DNA from: Bacteroidetes bacterium HGW-Bacteroidetes-5
GTDB taxonomy: Bacteria > Bacteroidota > Bacteroidia > Bacteroidales > UBA932
Length of the DNA stretch: 64,000 nt
Direction of reading: 5' to 3'
Assembly: GCA_002842515.1 (NCBI GenBank)
Contig: PHDC01000001.1
Span: 1,426,001-1,490,000 of the forward strand
Position 1 is the first letter of the stretch, and each line of letters opens with the position of its first letter. Shown here piece by piece: positions 36,477 to 45,637 of this stretch. Made by a program: the position numbers and the translations under genes. The notes below the pieces were generated by a model. That model worked only from the letters and a program-made list of their open reading frames with translations. It did no database searches and was not told where the DNA came from.

Positions 36477-37613
36477 ATGATATACAGAATATTATTATTA
36501 TTGACAATCATAGTCTCATCCTGTATAAAAATTCCTAAGGATAGCTATGTATCAGAACTAAAGGTTCCGTTTGAGTTTGACTGGAAGACCATTGAGACTC
36601 AAACCGTAAAAATTGTAGAGGTGTCAAACGTAGTAAATGATAAAGGAGACACAATTGCAACCCTCTTACCTCCCGGAGATTATAACCTTACTGTGGTAAA
36701 AAACAGTGCTCTCTCCATAGTTAAGAGTAATACCGCACCTGCCACAAAAGCGATTGGCGGGTCGGTCAAAGATGCTGTCTATTTTCCTTCTAAAGGAAAT
36801 TACGCCACAATAATGTTTGAAGATCTCTTCCCATCTAAGGGGGATATGGATATGAATGATGCTGTCTTTGGCATTAACATTGAATTTTATGTGGATAATC
36901 AGGCAAGGGTTAGGGCGTTCCGGATTAATATTCAGCCCAGGGCTATTGGTAGTTCGTACACCTCTATCGGTCTTGCCGCCTCAATTTACACATTCCCGGG
37001 GAGATCCTTTGTAGAGAATATCTCCCACTCCTCAAACTCTTATGTAAACGATCTGTTTAGGGTTAATGCTGCGGGGGGCGAATACTCGGTTGAGCAGGGA
37101 AATCTTTTTGATGTTATTCCCATAACCGGGAATTTTCGAGCCTATTTCAACAACACTACAGATCTTTTTCTTAATGTAAGAAATATTGACCCATTTACCA
37201 CAACCCAGGAGTTTTATATAGATGTCGAACTGAAATCCAATGCGGTGTTTCCTTTTTCATCTTTAACCCTGCTTGAGCCGGCTGCCACGGGAATGGTTAA
37301 CATAGATATCTTTGGGATATTCGGCGGGAGAGGTAAAGAGGTTCACTTCAAGAATGGTCGCCCTACCAACTACTTTTACTATCCATACTTTATTAGTGCC
37401 AATACTACAAATTTTGCCACAGTAGATAATTGGGTATGGGCTGTGCTGAGCGACCAATCCATTAGACACCCTCAGGAGTTCAAAAAAATATACAACGCCT
37501 ACCCAAATTTCAAGAGTTGGGCAGAGAGTGGTGGCGGTGGCGGCTCCGGGTGGTACGCTCCTGCTGTACTGGATAGCCTCTGGACAAGCGGCAACTTTGA
37601 TTATGTTAATTAG
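36477..37613 (+). CDS. LruC domain-containing lipoprotein (short form)
   Basis: A 378-residue exported protein. The signal sequence ends in a lipobox-like TIIVSSC, so Cys16 is probably lipidated. A short N-terminal domain carries the motif FEFDWKTIETQTVKI. From about residue 100 the LruC/DUF4842 domain begins with FPSKGNYATIMFEDLFPSKG and DMDMNDAVFGINIEF. It ends near EFKKIYNAYPNFKSWAES with a final WTSGNFDYVN tail. The acidic GDMDMND motif is the family hallmark and may bind calcium. LruC proteins are surface lipoproteins of unknown role, first noted in Leptospira and abundant in Bacteroidota. The neighbour at 37711 has the same ends around a long insert. Confidence 0.9.
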   Translation: MIYRILLLLTIIVSSCIKIPKDSYVSELKVPFEFDWKTIETQTVKIVEVSNVVNDKGDTIATLLPPGDYNLTVVKNSALSIVKSNTAPATKAIGGSVKDAVYFPSKGNYATIMFEDLFPSKGDMDMNDAVFGINIEFYVDNQARVRAFRINIQPRAIGSSYTSIGLAASIYTFPGRSFVENISHSSNSYVNDLFRVNAAGGEYSVEQGNLFDVIPITGNFRAYFNNTTDLFLNVRNIDPFTTTQEFYIDVELKSNAVFPFSSLTLLEPAATGMVNIDIFGIFGGRGKEVHFKNGRPTNYFYYPYFISANTTNFATVDNWVWAVLSDQSIRHPQEFKKIYNAYPNFKSWAESGGGGGSGWYAPAVLDSLWTSGNFDYVN

Positions 37614-37661
37614 TTACACAAAAAAAATCAAAAAAAAGAGCACCACTTATTAAAATTAAGC

Positions 37662-37669
37662 TATATTTG
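37662..37669 (+). promoter_or_regulatory. -7 promoter element (TAnnTTTG)
   Basis: TATATTTG matches the -7 consensus 41 bases before the ATG at 37711. A perfect 12-base palindrome, CAACAATTGTTG, follows at 37683-37694 within the predicted leader. Confidence 0.45.
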
Positions 37670-37710
37670 CAAATAATTTTATCAACAATTGTTGAAAACT
37701 CTTTAAGACT

Positions 37711-40131
37711 ATGAAAATAAAAATCTTACCTATTCTTTTATCTGCTTTATTAATCTCTTGTGTTAAGATGCCGGAGTCAAATGTAAAGCCAATAGAGGAT
37801 CTGGTTATACAACCGGACTTTGACTGGAAGACAGTCAAAGAGTTAAATATTACTGTTACCGTTACCCCCGTGGATGCCCAAAGTGCAGACAAGGCTCATG
37901 TAATAAGGATATATAACTCTCCGCTACTTAACACCGGCGCGCTAATGGCAACCGGAGTTGCAAAACCTAATGCATCCTATATTGTAAAGCTATCTGTTTC
38001 GGCACCCGTAGAGAATCTCTATGTTCACGAAACAAAGCCTAACGGGTTGGTGAAAGTCTCAAAACTCCCCATCTCCTCCTCGACACTAAGTATTGCTTTT
38101 GATAAAAGGTCGGATAGTGACCTCTTTTTTACAAAAAGCACCTTTATGACTGGTAATAATGCGCTTTTTACATCTCCGACAATTGCCATACCTACAGGTT
38201 ATGATCAGATAGTAAATAACAACAATACACTCAATACACTCGGGTTTAACACCGGTGAGAGCTCTGCTTACGGTAATACATATAAATCCTATCTAATTCC
38301 TACCGGGTTTACAAGAACCGCTGCGATTAACTTTAGCAACTACAGGTCTCACGCCATTATCTATGTGCAGGGAACCTTAAATATCAATGCAGAAATTAAT
38401 CTTAACAACTCCTCTATTGTGGTTCTTTCCGGTGGCCGGGTTGTTTGCGAAGGTATCAATACAGGAAGCTTTACAAATACCAGCTCAAATCCAATTCCAA
38501 TAGTTTATCTTCAGGAGAACGCTACAATTACCTCAGAGAAGCATATCTCTTTAAATAGCAGCGTAATAACCGTAAACAAGGGTACACTGATTGTCGACGG
38601 GAACAATTTTGATCTCGATATGAACAACGGAAGCAAAGTTTACAACGAGGGTACAATAAGAATACTAAACAGTAAATCACAACTGCTCATTACCAATAGT
38701 GCTCAGCTTTTTAACTCTGGATTAATTGAGTCTCCGGATGTTCAGATGTCTGTAAACAGTACAACCCTAAATGATGTTACAGGTGTAATTAACATTAAGA
38801 AGTGGTACCAGACAAACGGCACAGTACTTACAAACCACGGAGAGATTGTTGCAACCACCTATTTTAAAACCTCCGGCGGTGGTACGGTCTATAACTTCTG
38901 CAAAATCCTTGCAGAGCTTTCGGATTTAACTCAGATTACAGCATTTCTTGAGCCGGGATCATACTGGAGTTCTCAGGATTTCAAGGTAAATAACTCAGAT
39001 ATCACTATGGTTGGCGGCAGTATGTTCCAGACAGCAAAAGTAACGGACATCTTTAAAATGAACCTTCACTCCTCATCTGCCTCTTTCTCACTTTTTAAAA
39101 ACACCGGAAATATGCCTGACCTTAGGTGGGCTCAAACAACATTCAGCGGAAATATTGAGTATGTTCAAACAACTCTCACAGAGGGAACAGGAACAAACGG
39201 AAGAGGATTATATGAGGCATCTTTTGTAAACGGAGCCATTTTAACCAAGACTCAGACCAAAAACATACCCGGAACCACCTGTAACGGATCATTCGGACAG
39301 ATAATCCCGGATGACGACGATGATGATGATCCCGAAACTCCGGACCCTCTCTATGGTGTATTCTTTCCTTCGCAAACCGGCTGGGGAACATATGCCTTTG
39401 AAGATCAGTGGCCTCAAAAGGGTGATTACGACCTTAACGATTTAGTTACTGCTTTCCGAGTTAGCTTCTACTCTAACTCCTCTAACCAGATAGTTGAGCT
39501 TCACTTTGACTACAAGATTGCTGCGGTTGGTGCAACATATAATATTGGAGCAGCATTCCAGATGGATAATGTATTGGCATCAAATATAACCTCAGTATCC
39601 GGAAGTCTGCTTGGAGGAAGCACATCTCCATTCCCTGTAGACGCTAGAGGAACAGAATCGGGAATAAGCACTGCTGTTATCCCTGTATTCAACCACACAA
39701 AAACTGTTGTTTCATACAGCGGATTCCTCAATACAGAGAGAGGCTCATTTACTCCGACAGAGGAGAAAAAAGTTGTGGTTAAATTTACAAACCCTGTCCC
39801 GCAATCACAACTCTCAATGGAGTCATTCAACTTCTTTATAGTTGTCAATCAAAGAAGCCGGGAGATTCACCTTCCGGGCTTTCTCGGGACATCAAAATTT
39901 GATGTCTCGCTTGCAGCCGGTGTATCGCTTCATCCAAGCGATAACTTCAAAGATGCACAGGGTATGATGTGGGGCCTTATGTTCCCGGAATATTTCAGCT
40001 ACCCTCTTGAGAGAAAGGCAATAATAAATGCATATACACATTTTGCTGCCTGGGCAACATCTTCCGGAGCCCAATATCCGGACTGGTTTATGGATAAAGA
40101 GGGATACAGGAACGATAGTCTTATCTATTAG
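37711..40131 (+). CDS. LruC domain-containing lipoprotein (long form with beta-helix-like insert)
   Basis: An 806-residue exported lipoprotein. The lipobox is ALLISC (Cys16), followed by DFDWKTVKELNITVT, the same N-terminal motif as in the shorter neighbour. Residues about 215-410 consist of short repeating strands rich in Asn, Ser, Val and Ile (LNINAEINLNNSSIVVLSGG, GSKVYNEGTIRILNSKSQLL), suggestive of a right-handed parallel beta-helix. An acidic linker DDDDDDDPETPDP near residue 533 leads to the LruC/DUF4842 domain (GWGTYAFEDQWPQKGDYDLN). The two proteins are probably paralogues, one with the extra helix domain. A strong hairpin terminator follows the gene. Confidence 0.9.
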   Translation: MKIKILPILLSALLISCVKMPESNVKPIEDLVIQPDFDWKTVKELNITVTVTPVDAQSADKAHVIRIYNSPLLNTGALMATGVAKPNASYIVKLSVSAPVENLYVHETKPNGLVKVSKLPISSSTLSIAFDKRSDSDLFFTKSTFMTGNNALFTSPTIAIPTGYDQIVNNNNTLNTLGFNTGESSAYGNTYKSYLIPTGFTRTAAINFSNYRSHAIIYVQGTLNINAEINLNNSSIVVLSGGRVVCEGINTGSFTNTSSNPIPIVYLQENATITSEKHISLNSSVITVNKGTLIVDGNNFDLDMNNGSKVYNEGTIRILNSKSQLLITNSAQLFNSGLIESPDVQMSVNSTTLNDVTGVINIKKWYQTNGTVLTNHGEIVATTYFKTSGGGTVYNFCKILAELSDLTQITAFLEPGSYWSSQDFKVNNSDITMVGGSMFQTAKVTDIFKMNLHSSSASFSLFKNTGNMPDLRWAQTTFSGNIEYVQTTLTEGTGTNGRGLYEASFVNGAILTKTQTKNIPGTTCNGSFGQIIPDDDDDDDPETPDPLYGVFFPSQTGWGTYAFEDQWPQKGDYDLNDLVTAFRVSFYSNSSNQIVELHFDYKIAAVGATYNIGAAFQMDNVLASNITSVSGSLLGGSTSPFPVDARGTESGISTAVIPVFNHTKTVVSYSGFLNTERGSFTPTEEKKVVVKFTNPVPQSQLSMESFNFFIVVNQRSREIHLPGFLGTSKFDVSLAAGVSLHPSDNFKDAQGMMWGLMFPEYFSYPLERKAIINAYTHFAAWATSSGAQYPDWFMDKEGYRNDSLIY

Positions 40132-40155
40132 AGTTTTTCTCTACCAAGAGATTAT

Positions 40156-40195
40156 AACCTGCGCTAAAGTTTTTTCAGAAATTTTAGCGCAGGTT
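40156..40195. terminator. Strong hairpin terminator shared by convergent genes
   Basis: AACCTGCGCTAAA (40156-40168) pairs perfectly with TTTAGCGCAGGTT (40183-40195) around a 14-base loop and is followed by TTATT on the plus strand. It lies 24 bases after the LruC stop. The last codons and the stop of the convergent GT2 gene lie inside it. Confidence 0.75.
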
Positions 40196-41147
40196 TTATT
40201 ATAGTAGATTTTAAATAAATAGATATCGGGAAAAGAAGTACAAAAAGTGACTTAGTCTTTATCTCGCCTATGTATCCGTTTTTGAGAATAAACTTCAAGA
40301 CAAAAAACCTTGTTTTGAACGGCAGTTGGCCTGCCTGATATGCAACTCCGCTTAATATGTTAAATACCAATTTGTCTATTACCTGTGCCGAATAGCTGAC
40401 CGTTCTCTCTTTTGTCTTCTCCAGCTCTTTTACTATCGTAAAGTAGGAGTTTATGTTTTTAAGTGAGAACTTTGTGGTCATTGTTGAGTTTGCCCTTAAT
40501 CTTCGTCTGAAAAAATCTTCGGGAATATATCCAACCCTCTTTGCAAAAAGGTATAACTGAGAAAAGAAGAGCTCATCTTCGTGGATAATTCTCGGATAAA
40601 AATGCAACCCATTCTCTGTTGCAATCTCCTTTCTAAACAGATGCATCCAGGGGGCAACACGAAACAGATCTTTGGAAAGCAGAATATTCATAATTTCTGC
40701 TCCGTTGTATATACCCTCTCCAACTACACCCTTTCTGTTGTAGTGGAAACTTTGGGCATTGAGGTTGGTATCATCACTGAAAGAGACAGCATCAAAAAAC
40801 ACCATATCCAGCGAATCCTTAACTGCTCTTTTATAACAACTCTCCAACGCCTGAGGCTCAAGAATGTCGTCGCTGTCCATAAAGAATAGAAACTCCCCTT
40901 TTGAGATTCCCAATGCCCGCTCTCTGGCTATAGAGGAGCCGCTGTTTGGCTGATCTATCAGAATAACTCTGGGGTCTGACCTCTCAAACTCTCGCAGGAT
41001 TTTTAGACTGTTGTCTGTAGATCCGTCATTAACAATGATTAACTCTATATTCTTGAAGGTTTGATTAAGAATAGAGCCAACTGCTTCATTGAGATAGATA
41101 TCTGTATTATAAACTGGAATTATTACACTTATTGCCGGCGTACTCAT
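40164..41147 (-). CDS. GT2 family glycosyltransferase
   Basis: A 327-residue glycosyltransferase of the WcaA type. ISVIIPVYNTDIYLNEAVGS, then LIIVNDGSTDNSLKIL, and the metal motif FLFFMDSDDILEP are all in the first 100 residues. HEDELFFSQLYLFAKRVGYI is the acceptor-side acidic motif. The C-terminal 70 residues are basic and may contact the membrane. It follows the methyltransferase gene by 36 bases on the same strand. The stop codon lies within the hairpin terminator shared with the LruC gene. Confidence 0.92.
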   Translation of the reverse strand: MSTPAISVIIPVYNTDIYLNEAVGSILNQTFKNIELIIVNDGSTDNSLKILREFERSDPRVILIDQPNSGSSIARERALGISKGEFLFFMDSDDILEPQALESCYKRAVKDSLDMVFFDAVSFSDDTNLNAQSFHYNRKGVVGEGIYNGAEIMNILLSKDLFRVAPWMHLFRKEIATENGLHFYPRIIHEDELFFSQLYLFAKRVGYIPEDFFRRRLRANSTMTTKFSLKNINSYFTIVKELEKTKERTVSYSAQVIDKLVFNILSGVAYQAGQLPFKTRFFVLKFILKNGYIGEIKTKSLFVLLFPISIYLKSTIIKPALKFLKKL

Positions 41148-41183
41148 TACTCTTTGAAGGGATTAGCCTTATTTATTAGAAAT

Positions 41184-41939
41184 TCAGTCGTGATAAACAA
41201 TAGAGTCTTCCTGAGGAAAGATCGTCCTCTTTATTTTGTCCTTAAGAAACCACATAAATGCCTTGAATGTTAAAAGCAGCTCTTTTCCTATCGGGAAAGG
41301 GGGAAATAGCTTGTGTACCATCTCCTGTGTCCATACAGTAGTAAAGTATTTTTTATACTCCGGCTGTTCCGGATTAACAATAAATTCAAAATTGTCCCTC
41401 CACTCTATCTTCACATTCTGAAGATTGTTCCGGTACATAACAAAGAGACGAAATGGCAGAGAGTAGTAGGGTAAATAGGCAGAGAACAAACCACCTACTA
41501 TTGGATTAAACCCGTTTGTAATCTTTGATTTATCGTATATTAAAAGCTTATTGTCTATTAGCAGTAGAACCCACCTGTGTGATGCCTTAGGAGAGAAAAT
41601 CTCCCCAATAAGGCTGGGTGTCTCTATGTAACCTCTTTTAGCTACCCGAAACATCTCCTTCAAAAAGAGTTCCGGATCCTCTGCGTGCTCTAAAACGTGA
41701 GTAGAGATTACATAATCAAACTCATTGTCTTTGAATGGTAGATTCTCTCCGGCACCCTCTACTAATACCTGATGTGGAAAGACCCTCAAAGAGCCGTGCC
41801 TCTGGCTATCGTCAAAGAGAAATTTATCTACCAACACATTTGCCCTTCTTGTGGGATCATTCCCCGGGCCAACATCTAAAACCCTGAAGGATTTTTTTAT
41901 TTTAAGATTGTTTTTGTTGTATGGCTTTTTTACTATCAT
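41184..41939 (-). CDS. Class I SAM-dependent methyltransferase
   Basis: A 251-residue methyltransferase of the Methyltransf_11 type. Motif I is FRVLDVGPGNDPTRRANVLV (residues about 19-38). An acidic strand VEGAGENLPFKDNEFDYVIS and the post-motif HVLEHAEDPELFLKEMFRVA follow. The C-terminal part is less typical. The ATG at 41939 is preferred because the 35 residues upstream in frame do not belong to the fold. The location between glycosyltransferase genes suggests methylation of a surface glycan or its precursor; this is inference. It shares a 126-base divergent promoter region with the first GT4 paralogue. Confidence 0.88.
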   Translation of the reverse strand: MIVKKPYNKNNLKIKKSFRVLDVGPGNDPTRRANVLVDKFLFDDSQRHGSLRVFPHQVLVEGAGENLPFKDNEFDYVISTHVLEHAEDPELFLKEMFRVAKRGYIETPSLIGEIFSPKASHRWVLLLIDNKLLIYDKSKITNGFNPIVGGLFSAYLPYYSLPFRLFVMYRNNLQNVKIEWRDNFEFIVNPEQPEYKKYFTTVWTQEMVHKLFPPFPIGKELLLTFKAFMWFLKDKIKRTIFPQEDSIVYHD

Positions 41940-42029
41940 AGCAGATTCGTTGCATAAAAGTAGATAAAAATTTGTATCTATGACAATTCTAAGAGTGAAT
42001 TTATTCATTCGTTTTAATGAAGAATTAAC

Positions 42030-42037
42030 TATATTTG
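42030..42037 (+). promoter_or_regulatory. -7 promoter element (TAnnTTTG) of the first tandem GT4 gene
   Basis: TATATTTG ends 28 bases before the ATG at 42066. A short inverted repeat, TTCATT (42004-42009) and AATGAA (42016-42021), sits near the expected -33 position. Confidence 0.45.
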
Positions 42038-42065
42038 TATACACTCCTCTATTTTAATTTTTTAA

Positions 42066-43220
42066 ATGGCCATAAAAATCGCATACTGTATACCATCTCT
42101 ATTCTCTGTGGGTGGAATGGAGAAGGTTTTGACCCTTAAGGCCAACTATTTTACGGAGGTATTTGGATATGATGTCACAATCATTCTCACTGACGGGAAG
42201 AACTTGAGCTACGCTTTCCCACTTTCAGACAAAGTTAAAGTGATTAACCTGGATATAAACTATAAGGACATCTGGAGTTATAAGTTTTTTCGTAAATTTA
42301 TCTCATATTCATATAAGCAGCGCATCTTCCAAAAAAGACTTACAAAGGTTCTCTTTGAAATTAGACCGGACATTACTGTCTCGATGCTAAGGCGAGAGAT
42401 TAACTTCATTACCAAAATAAAAGATGGCAGCAAAAAGGTTGGAGAGTTGCACTTTAACAGGATAAACTATAGAGATTTCAACACACAGGGGAACTCACAA
42501 GGTTTTAAAAGCATAATGTCAAAGTTATGGATGGAGCAACTGATACACAATCTTAAAAAGGTAGATAAGTTTGTCGTACTCAGCTATGAAGATATGGCAA
42601 GATGGGTAGAGCTAAACAATGTTTGTGTAATCTATGATCCTTTAGCCGAATTTCCGGAATACACCTCAGATTGTACTTCAAAAAAGGTGATTGCTGCAGG
42701 TAGGTTTGTTAATCAAAAGGGGTTTGATATGCTTCTGGATAGCTGGAAAATTGTAAGTAAAAAACACCCGGATTGGATATTGGATATCTATGGCAGCGGT
42801 AACACTGCTCCTTTATTGAAGCAGAGAAAGAGAAATAACATAGAGAAGAGCTGTTTCCTGCACAATGCAGTTCTGAATATTAATGAAAAATATAGGGAGA
42901 GCTCTATTTTTGCTTTCAGCTCCAGGTTTGAAGGGTTTGGAATGGTAATTACAGAGGCAATGTCTTGCGGTATACCTCCTGTTGCTTTTGCGTGTCAGTC
43001 AGGACCAAAAGAGATTATAACAGACGGAGTTAATGGGATTCTTGTCCCACCGGAGGATGTAACCCAGCTTGCTAATAAGATTTGCTACTTGATTGAAAAT
43101 GAAGATGTCAGAAAAGAGATGGGGGCAGCAGCGAGGCGAAGAGCAGAGGATTTCCGCATAGAGAAGATTGCCAAAGAGTGGGACAATCTTTTCCGAAATC
43201 TATTAAGTGAAGACAATTAA
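42066..43220 (+). CDS. GT4 family glycosyltransferase, tandem paralogue 1
   Basis: A 384-residue GT-B glycosyltransferase. The N-terminal glycine-rich loop reads PSLFSVGGMEKVLTLKANYF. The donor domain has KKVIAAGRFVNQKGFDMLLD and the EX7E motif in SSRFEGFGMVITEAMSCGIP. The protein aligns end to end with the next two gene products, with well over half of the positions identical by eye. The most variable stretches are about residues 60-95, 150-180 and 255-285, which probably include the acceptor site. Such enzymes add sugars to lipid-linked glycans on the cytoplasmic side of the membrane. Confidence 0.92.
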   Translation: MAIKIAYCIPSLFSVGGMEKVLTLKANYFTEVFGYDVTIILTDGKNLSYAFPLSDKVKVINLDINYKDIWSYKFFRKFISYSYKQRIFQKRLTKVLFEIRPDITVSMLRREINFITKIKDGSKKVGELHFNRINYRDFNTQGNSQGFKSIMSKLWMEQLIHNLKKVDKFVVLSYEDMARWVELNNVCVIYDPLAEFPEYTSDCTSKKVIAAGRFVNQKGFDMLLDSWKIVSKKHPDWILDIYGSGNTAPLLKQRKRNNIEKSCFLHNAVLNINEKYRESSIFAFSSRFEGFGMVITEAMSCGIPPVAFACQSGPKEIITDGVNGILVPPEDVTQLANKICYLIENEDVRKEMGAAARRRAEDFRIEKIAKEWDNLFRNLLSEDN

Positions 43221-43261
43221 ATAGGGAAATAGAGTTAAACATAAGAAAAAAGAACTAAAAT

Positions 43262-44425
43262 ATGTCCTATAAACTTTTAATTTGCTTACCATCTCTCCAT
43301 CTTGTAGGTGGAATGGAGAAGGTTCTTACGGTAAAAGCAAACTACTTTGCAGAGGTATATGGTTATGATGTTACTATCGTCTTAACCGACGGCAAAGATA
43401 TATCTCCGTATTTCCCCCTATCAAATAAAGTTAAAATCCTGCATCTGGATATAAACTTTGAAAAAATCCGCCTATACCCAATTTACTTTAAAATCCCAAT
43501 ATATCTCTATAAACAGTACATCTATAAAAGAAAACTGACAAAGGTTCTGATGAGTACCCGACCGGATATTACAATCTCAATGTTGAGGCGGGAGGTAAAT
43601 TTCTTTGCAGATATTAATGATGGAAGTAAGAAAATTGGAGAGCTTCAATTTAACAAGCTCAACTACAGAGACTTCAACACCAAAGGTGAGGATGCCGGGA
43701 TTAAAGGCTTTTTCGCAAAACTCTGGATGAACCAGTTGGTCACAAATCTTAGGAAGGTTGATAAGTTTGTCGTATTAAGCGAAGAGGATAAAAAAAACTG
43801 GACAGAGCTGAACAATGTTGTGGTAATACACAACCCAATAGAGTGTATTCCGGAAGAGTCCTCAAACTGTACATCCAAAAAGGTAATAGCAGCCGGAAGG
43901 TTTGTTAGTCAGAAGGGATTCGATATGCTATTAGATAGCTGGAAGATTGTAAGCGAACGGCATCCGGATTGGACACTATCTATTTACGGGAACGGCTCAA
44001 AGGACTCTTTTAAAAAACAAATTACAGACAACGGAATTGAGAATAGTTGCTTTTTATACGATGCCGTTCTAAACATCAACGAGAAGTTTATTGAAAGCTC
44101 CATCTTTGCATTCAGCTCCAGATTCGAGGGGTTCGGGATGGTTATAACAGAGGCTATGTCCTGCGGAATTCCTCCCGTTGCATTTGCCTGCCCGTGTGGA
44201 CCCAAAGACATAATTTCAGATGGTGTTGACGGAATTTTAGTAACACCCGAAAATATTGACGAGCTTGCAGAGAAGATCTGCTTTTTAATTGAGAACGAAG
44301 ATATACGGAGAGAAATGGGTCGCAGAGCGAGGATTCGCGCAGAGCAGTTCAGGATTGAGATTATCGCCAAAGAGTGGAACACCCTTTTCAAAAACTTGTT
44401 GACAAATAATAGCGAATCATTTTAA
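43262..44425 (+). CDS. GT4 family glycosyltransferase, tandem paralogue 2
   Basis: A 387-residue paralogue of the proteins encoded on either side. It keeps PSLHLVGGMEKVLTVKANYF, the KKVIAAGRFVSQKGFDMLLD strand and the EX7E block SSRFEGFGMVITEAMSCGIP. It is closest by eye to paralogue 1 in the C-terminal donor domain and to paralogue 3 in the N-terminal domain (DINFEKIRLYPIYFK versus DIDFENIRLYPIYLK), a hint of recombination between copies. It starts 41 bases after paralogue 1 with no recognisable promoter between, so the two are probably co-transcribed. Confidence 0.92.
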   Translation: MSYKLLICLPSLHLVGGMEKVLTVKANYFAEVYGYDVTIVLTDGKDISPYFPLSNKVKILHLDINFEKIRLYPIYFKIPIYLYKQYIYKRKLTKVLMSTRPDITISMLRREVNFFADINDGSKKIGELQFNKLNYRDFNTKGEDAGIKGFFAKLWMNQLVTNLRKVDKFVVLSEEDKKNWTELNNVVVIHNPIECIPEESSNCTSKKVIAAGRFVSQKGFDMLLDSWKIVSERHPDWTLSIYGNGSKDSFKKQITDNGIENSCFLYDAVLNINEKFIESSIFAFSSRFEGFGMVITEAMSCGIPPVAFACPCGPKDIISDGVDGILVTPENIDELAEKICFLIENEDIRREMGRRARIRAEQFRIEIIAKEWNTLFKNLLTNNSESF

Positions 44426-44446
44426 TTTTTTTATTTAAAAATATAC

Positions 44447-44454
44447 TATATTTG
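44447..44454 (+). promoter_or_regulatory. -7 promoter element (TAnnTTTG) of the third tandem GT4 gene
   Basis: TATATTTG ends 31 bases before the ATG at 44486. The sequence around it resembles the site before paralogue 1 (CTATATTTG in both), so the promoter may have been duplicated with the gene. Confidence 0.45.
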
Positions 44455-44485
44455 AGTCAGTTTTAACCAACTAAAGCATATCTAG

Positions 44486-45637
44486 ATGGCCATTAAAGTT
44501 GTCTTCTGTTTGCCTTCTCTTCACCTGGTAGGTGGAATGGAGAAGGTCCTCACAATTAAAGCAAACTATTTCGCGGAGGTTTTTGGTTATGACGTTACAA
44601 TTGTCTTAACAGATTGTAAGGATAAGGCTCCATACTTTCCTCTTTCAGATAAAGTGAAGGTTGTCAATTTAGATATCGATTTTGAAAATATAAGGTTATA
44701 CCCGATATATTTAAAAGTACTTCTCTACTCGTGCAAACAGCTCCTTTATAGAAAGAGACTTACAAAACTTTTAATGAGTTTAAGGCCGGACATTACAGTC
44801 TCAATGCTACGGAGAGAGATTAACTTCATTACCCGGATAAAGGACGGAAGCAAAAAGATTGGGGAGATGCAATTCAACAGACTCAACTACAGAGATTTTG
44901 ACTATAGTGGCAAACACTCCTCAATAAAACATTTTCTCTCCAAACTTTGGATGAATCAGCTCATTTTTAATCTTAAAAAAGTAGATAAGTTTGTGGTTCT
45001 AAGCTGGGAGGACTTAGAGAGGTGGCCGGAGCTAAATAATATAGTTGTTATTCACAATCCGATAGAGAAGTTACCGGAGAGGGTATCTGACTGCACCTCA
45101 AAAAAGGTGATTTCGGCAGGGAGGTATGTAGGTCAAAAGGGTTTTGATATGCTTCTGGACAGCTGGAAGATAGTAAGCTCAAAACATCCGGAGTGGAGTC
45201 TAAACATTTACGGAGCAGGAGATAGAACTCTCTTTAATGAGCAGATAACTATAAACGGTATTGAGGGGAGCTGTAATATTAACGGTCCCGTAAGAGACCT
45301 TACCGACCAGTTCTGCGACAGCTCAATTTTTGCCTTCAGCTCAAGATTTGAAGGTTTTGCTCTTGTCCTCACTGAGGCAATGTCCTACGGAGTTCCTCCT
45401 GTTGCATTTTCCTGCCCGTGCGGCCCGAAAGACCTGATTACAGATGGTGTAAACGGCTTGCTGGTCACCCCGCAAAATGTTGATGAATTGGCAGAAAAAA
45501 TCTGTTATCTAATAGAGAACGAAGAGATTCGCAAAGAGATTGGAAGAAATGCGCGCGAAAGGGCAAAGGATTTTACTGTAGACCATATGGCAAAAGAGTG
45601 GGATAAACTCTTTAAATCCCTTTTGTACTCTGCATAA
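44486..45637 (+). CDS. GT4 family glycosyltransferase, tandem paralogue 3
   Basis: A 383-residue paralogue. It has PSLHLVGGMEKVLTIKANYF, KKVISAGRYVGQKGFDMLLD and SSRFEGFALVLTEAMSYGVP, where the EX7E motif is kept but the following MSCG cysteine is replaced by tyrosine. The segment at about 255-275 (SCNINGPVRDLTDQFCDSSI) differs from the other two (CFLHNAVLNINEKYRESSI in paralogue 1). It has its own -7-like box. The end of the gene overlaps the convergent GT4 gene by 26 bases. Confidence 0.92.
   Translation: MAIKVVFCLPSLHLVGGMEKVLTIKANYFAEVFGYDVTIVLTDCKDKAPYFPLSDKVKVVNLDIDFENIRLYPIYLKVLLYSCKQLLYRKRLTKLLMSLRPDITVSMLRREINFITRIKDGSKKIGEMQFNRLNYRDFDYSGKHSSIKHFLSKLWMNQLIFNLKKVDKFVVLSWEDLERWPELNNIVVIHNPIEKLPERVSDCTSKKVISAGRYVGQKGFDMLLDSWKIVSSKHPEWSLNIYGAGDRTLFNEQITINGIEGSCNINGPVRDLTDQFCDSSIFAFSSRFEGFALVLTEAMSYGVPPVAFSCPCGPKDLITDGVNGLLVTPQNVDELAEKICYLIENEEIRKEIGRNARERAKDFTVDHMAKEWDKLFKSLLYSA

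Noticed and set aside
37683-37694. Perfect palindrome CAACAATTGTTG as an operator
   Set aside because: It is short, AT-rich and isolated, with no regulator nearby; noted only within the leader of the long LruC gene.
42066-45637. Tandem repeats as a mobile or phase-variable element
   Set aside because: The repeats are complete paralogous genes without inverted ends, recombinase or short tandem tracts.
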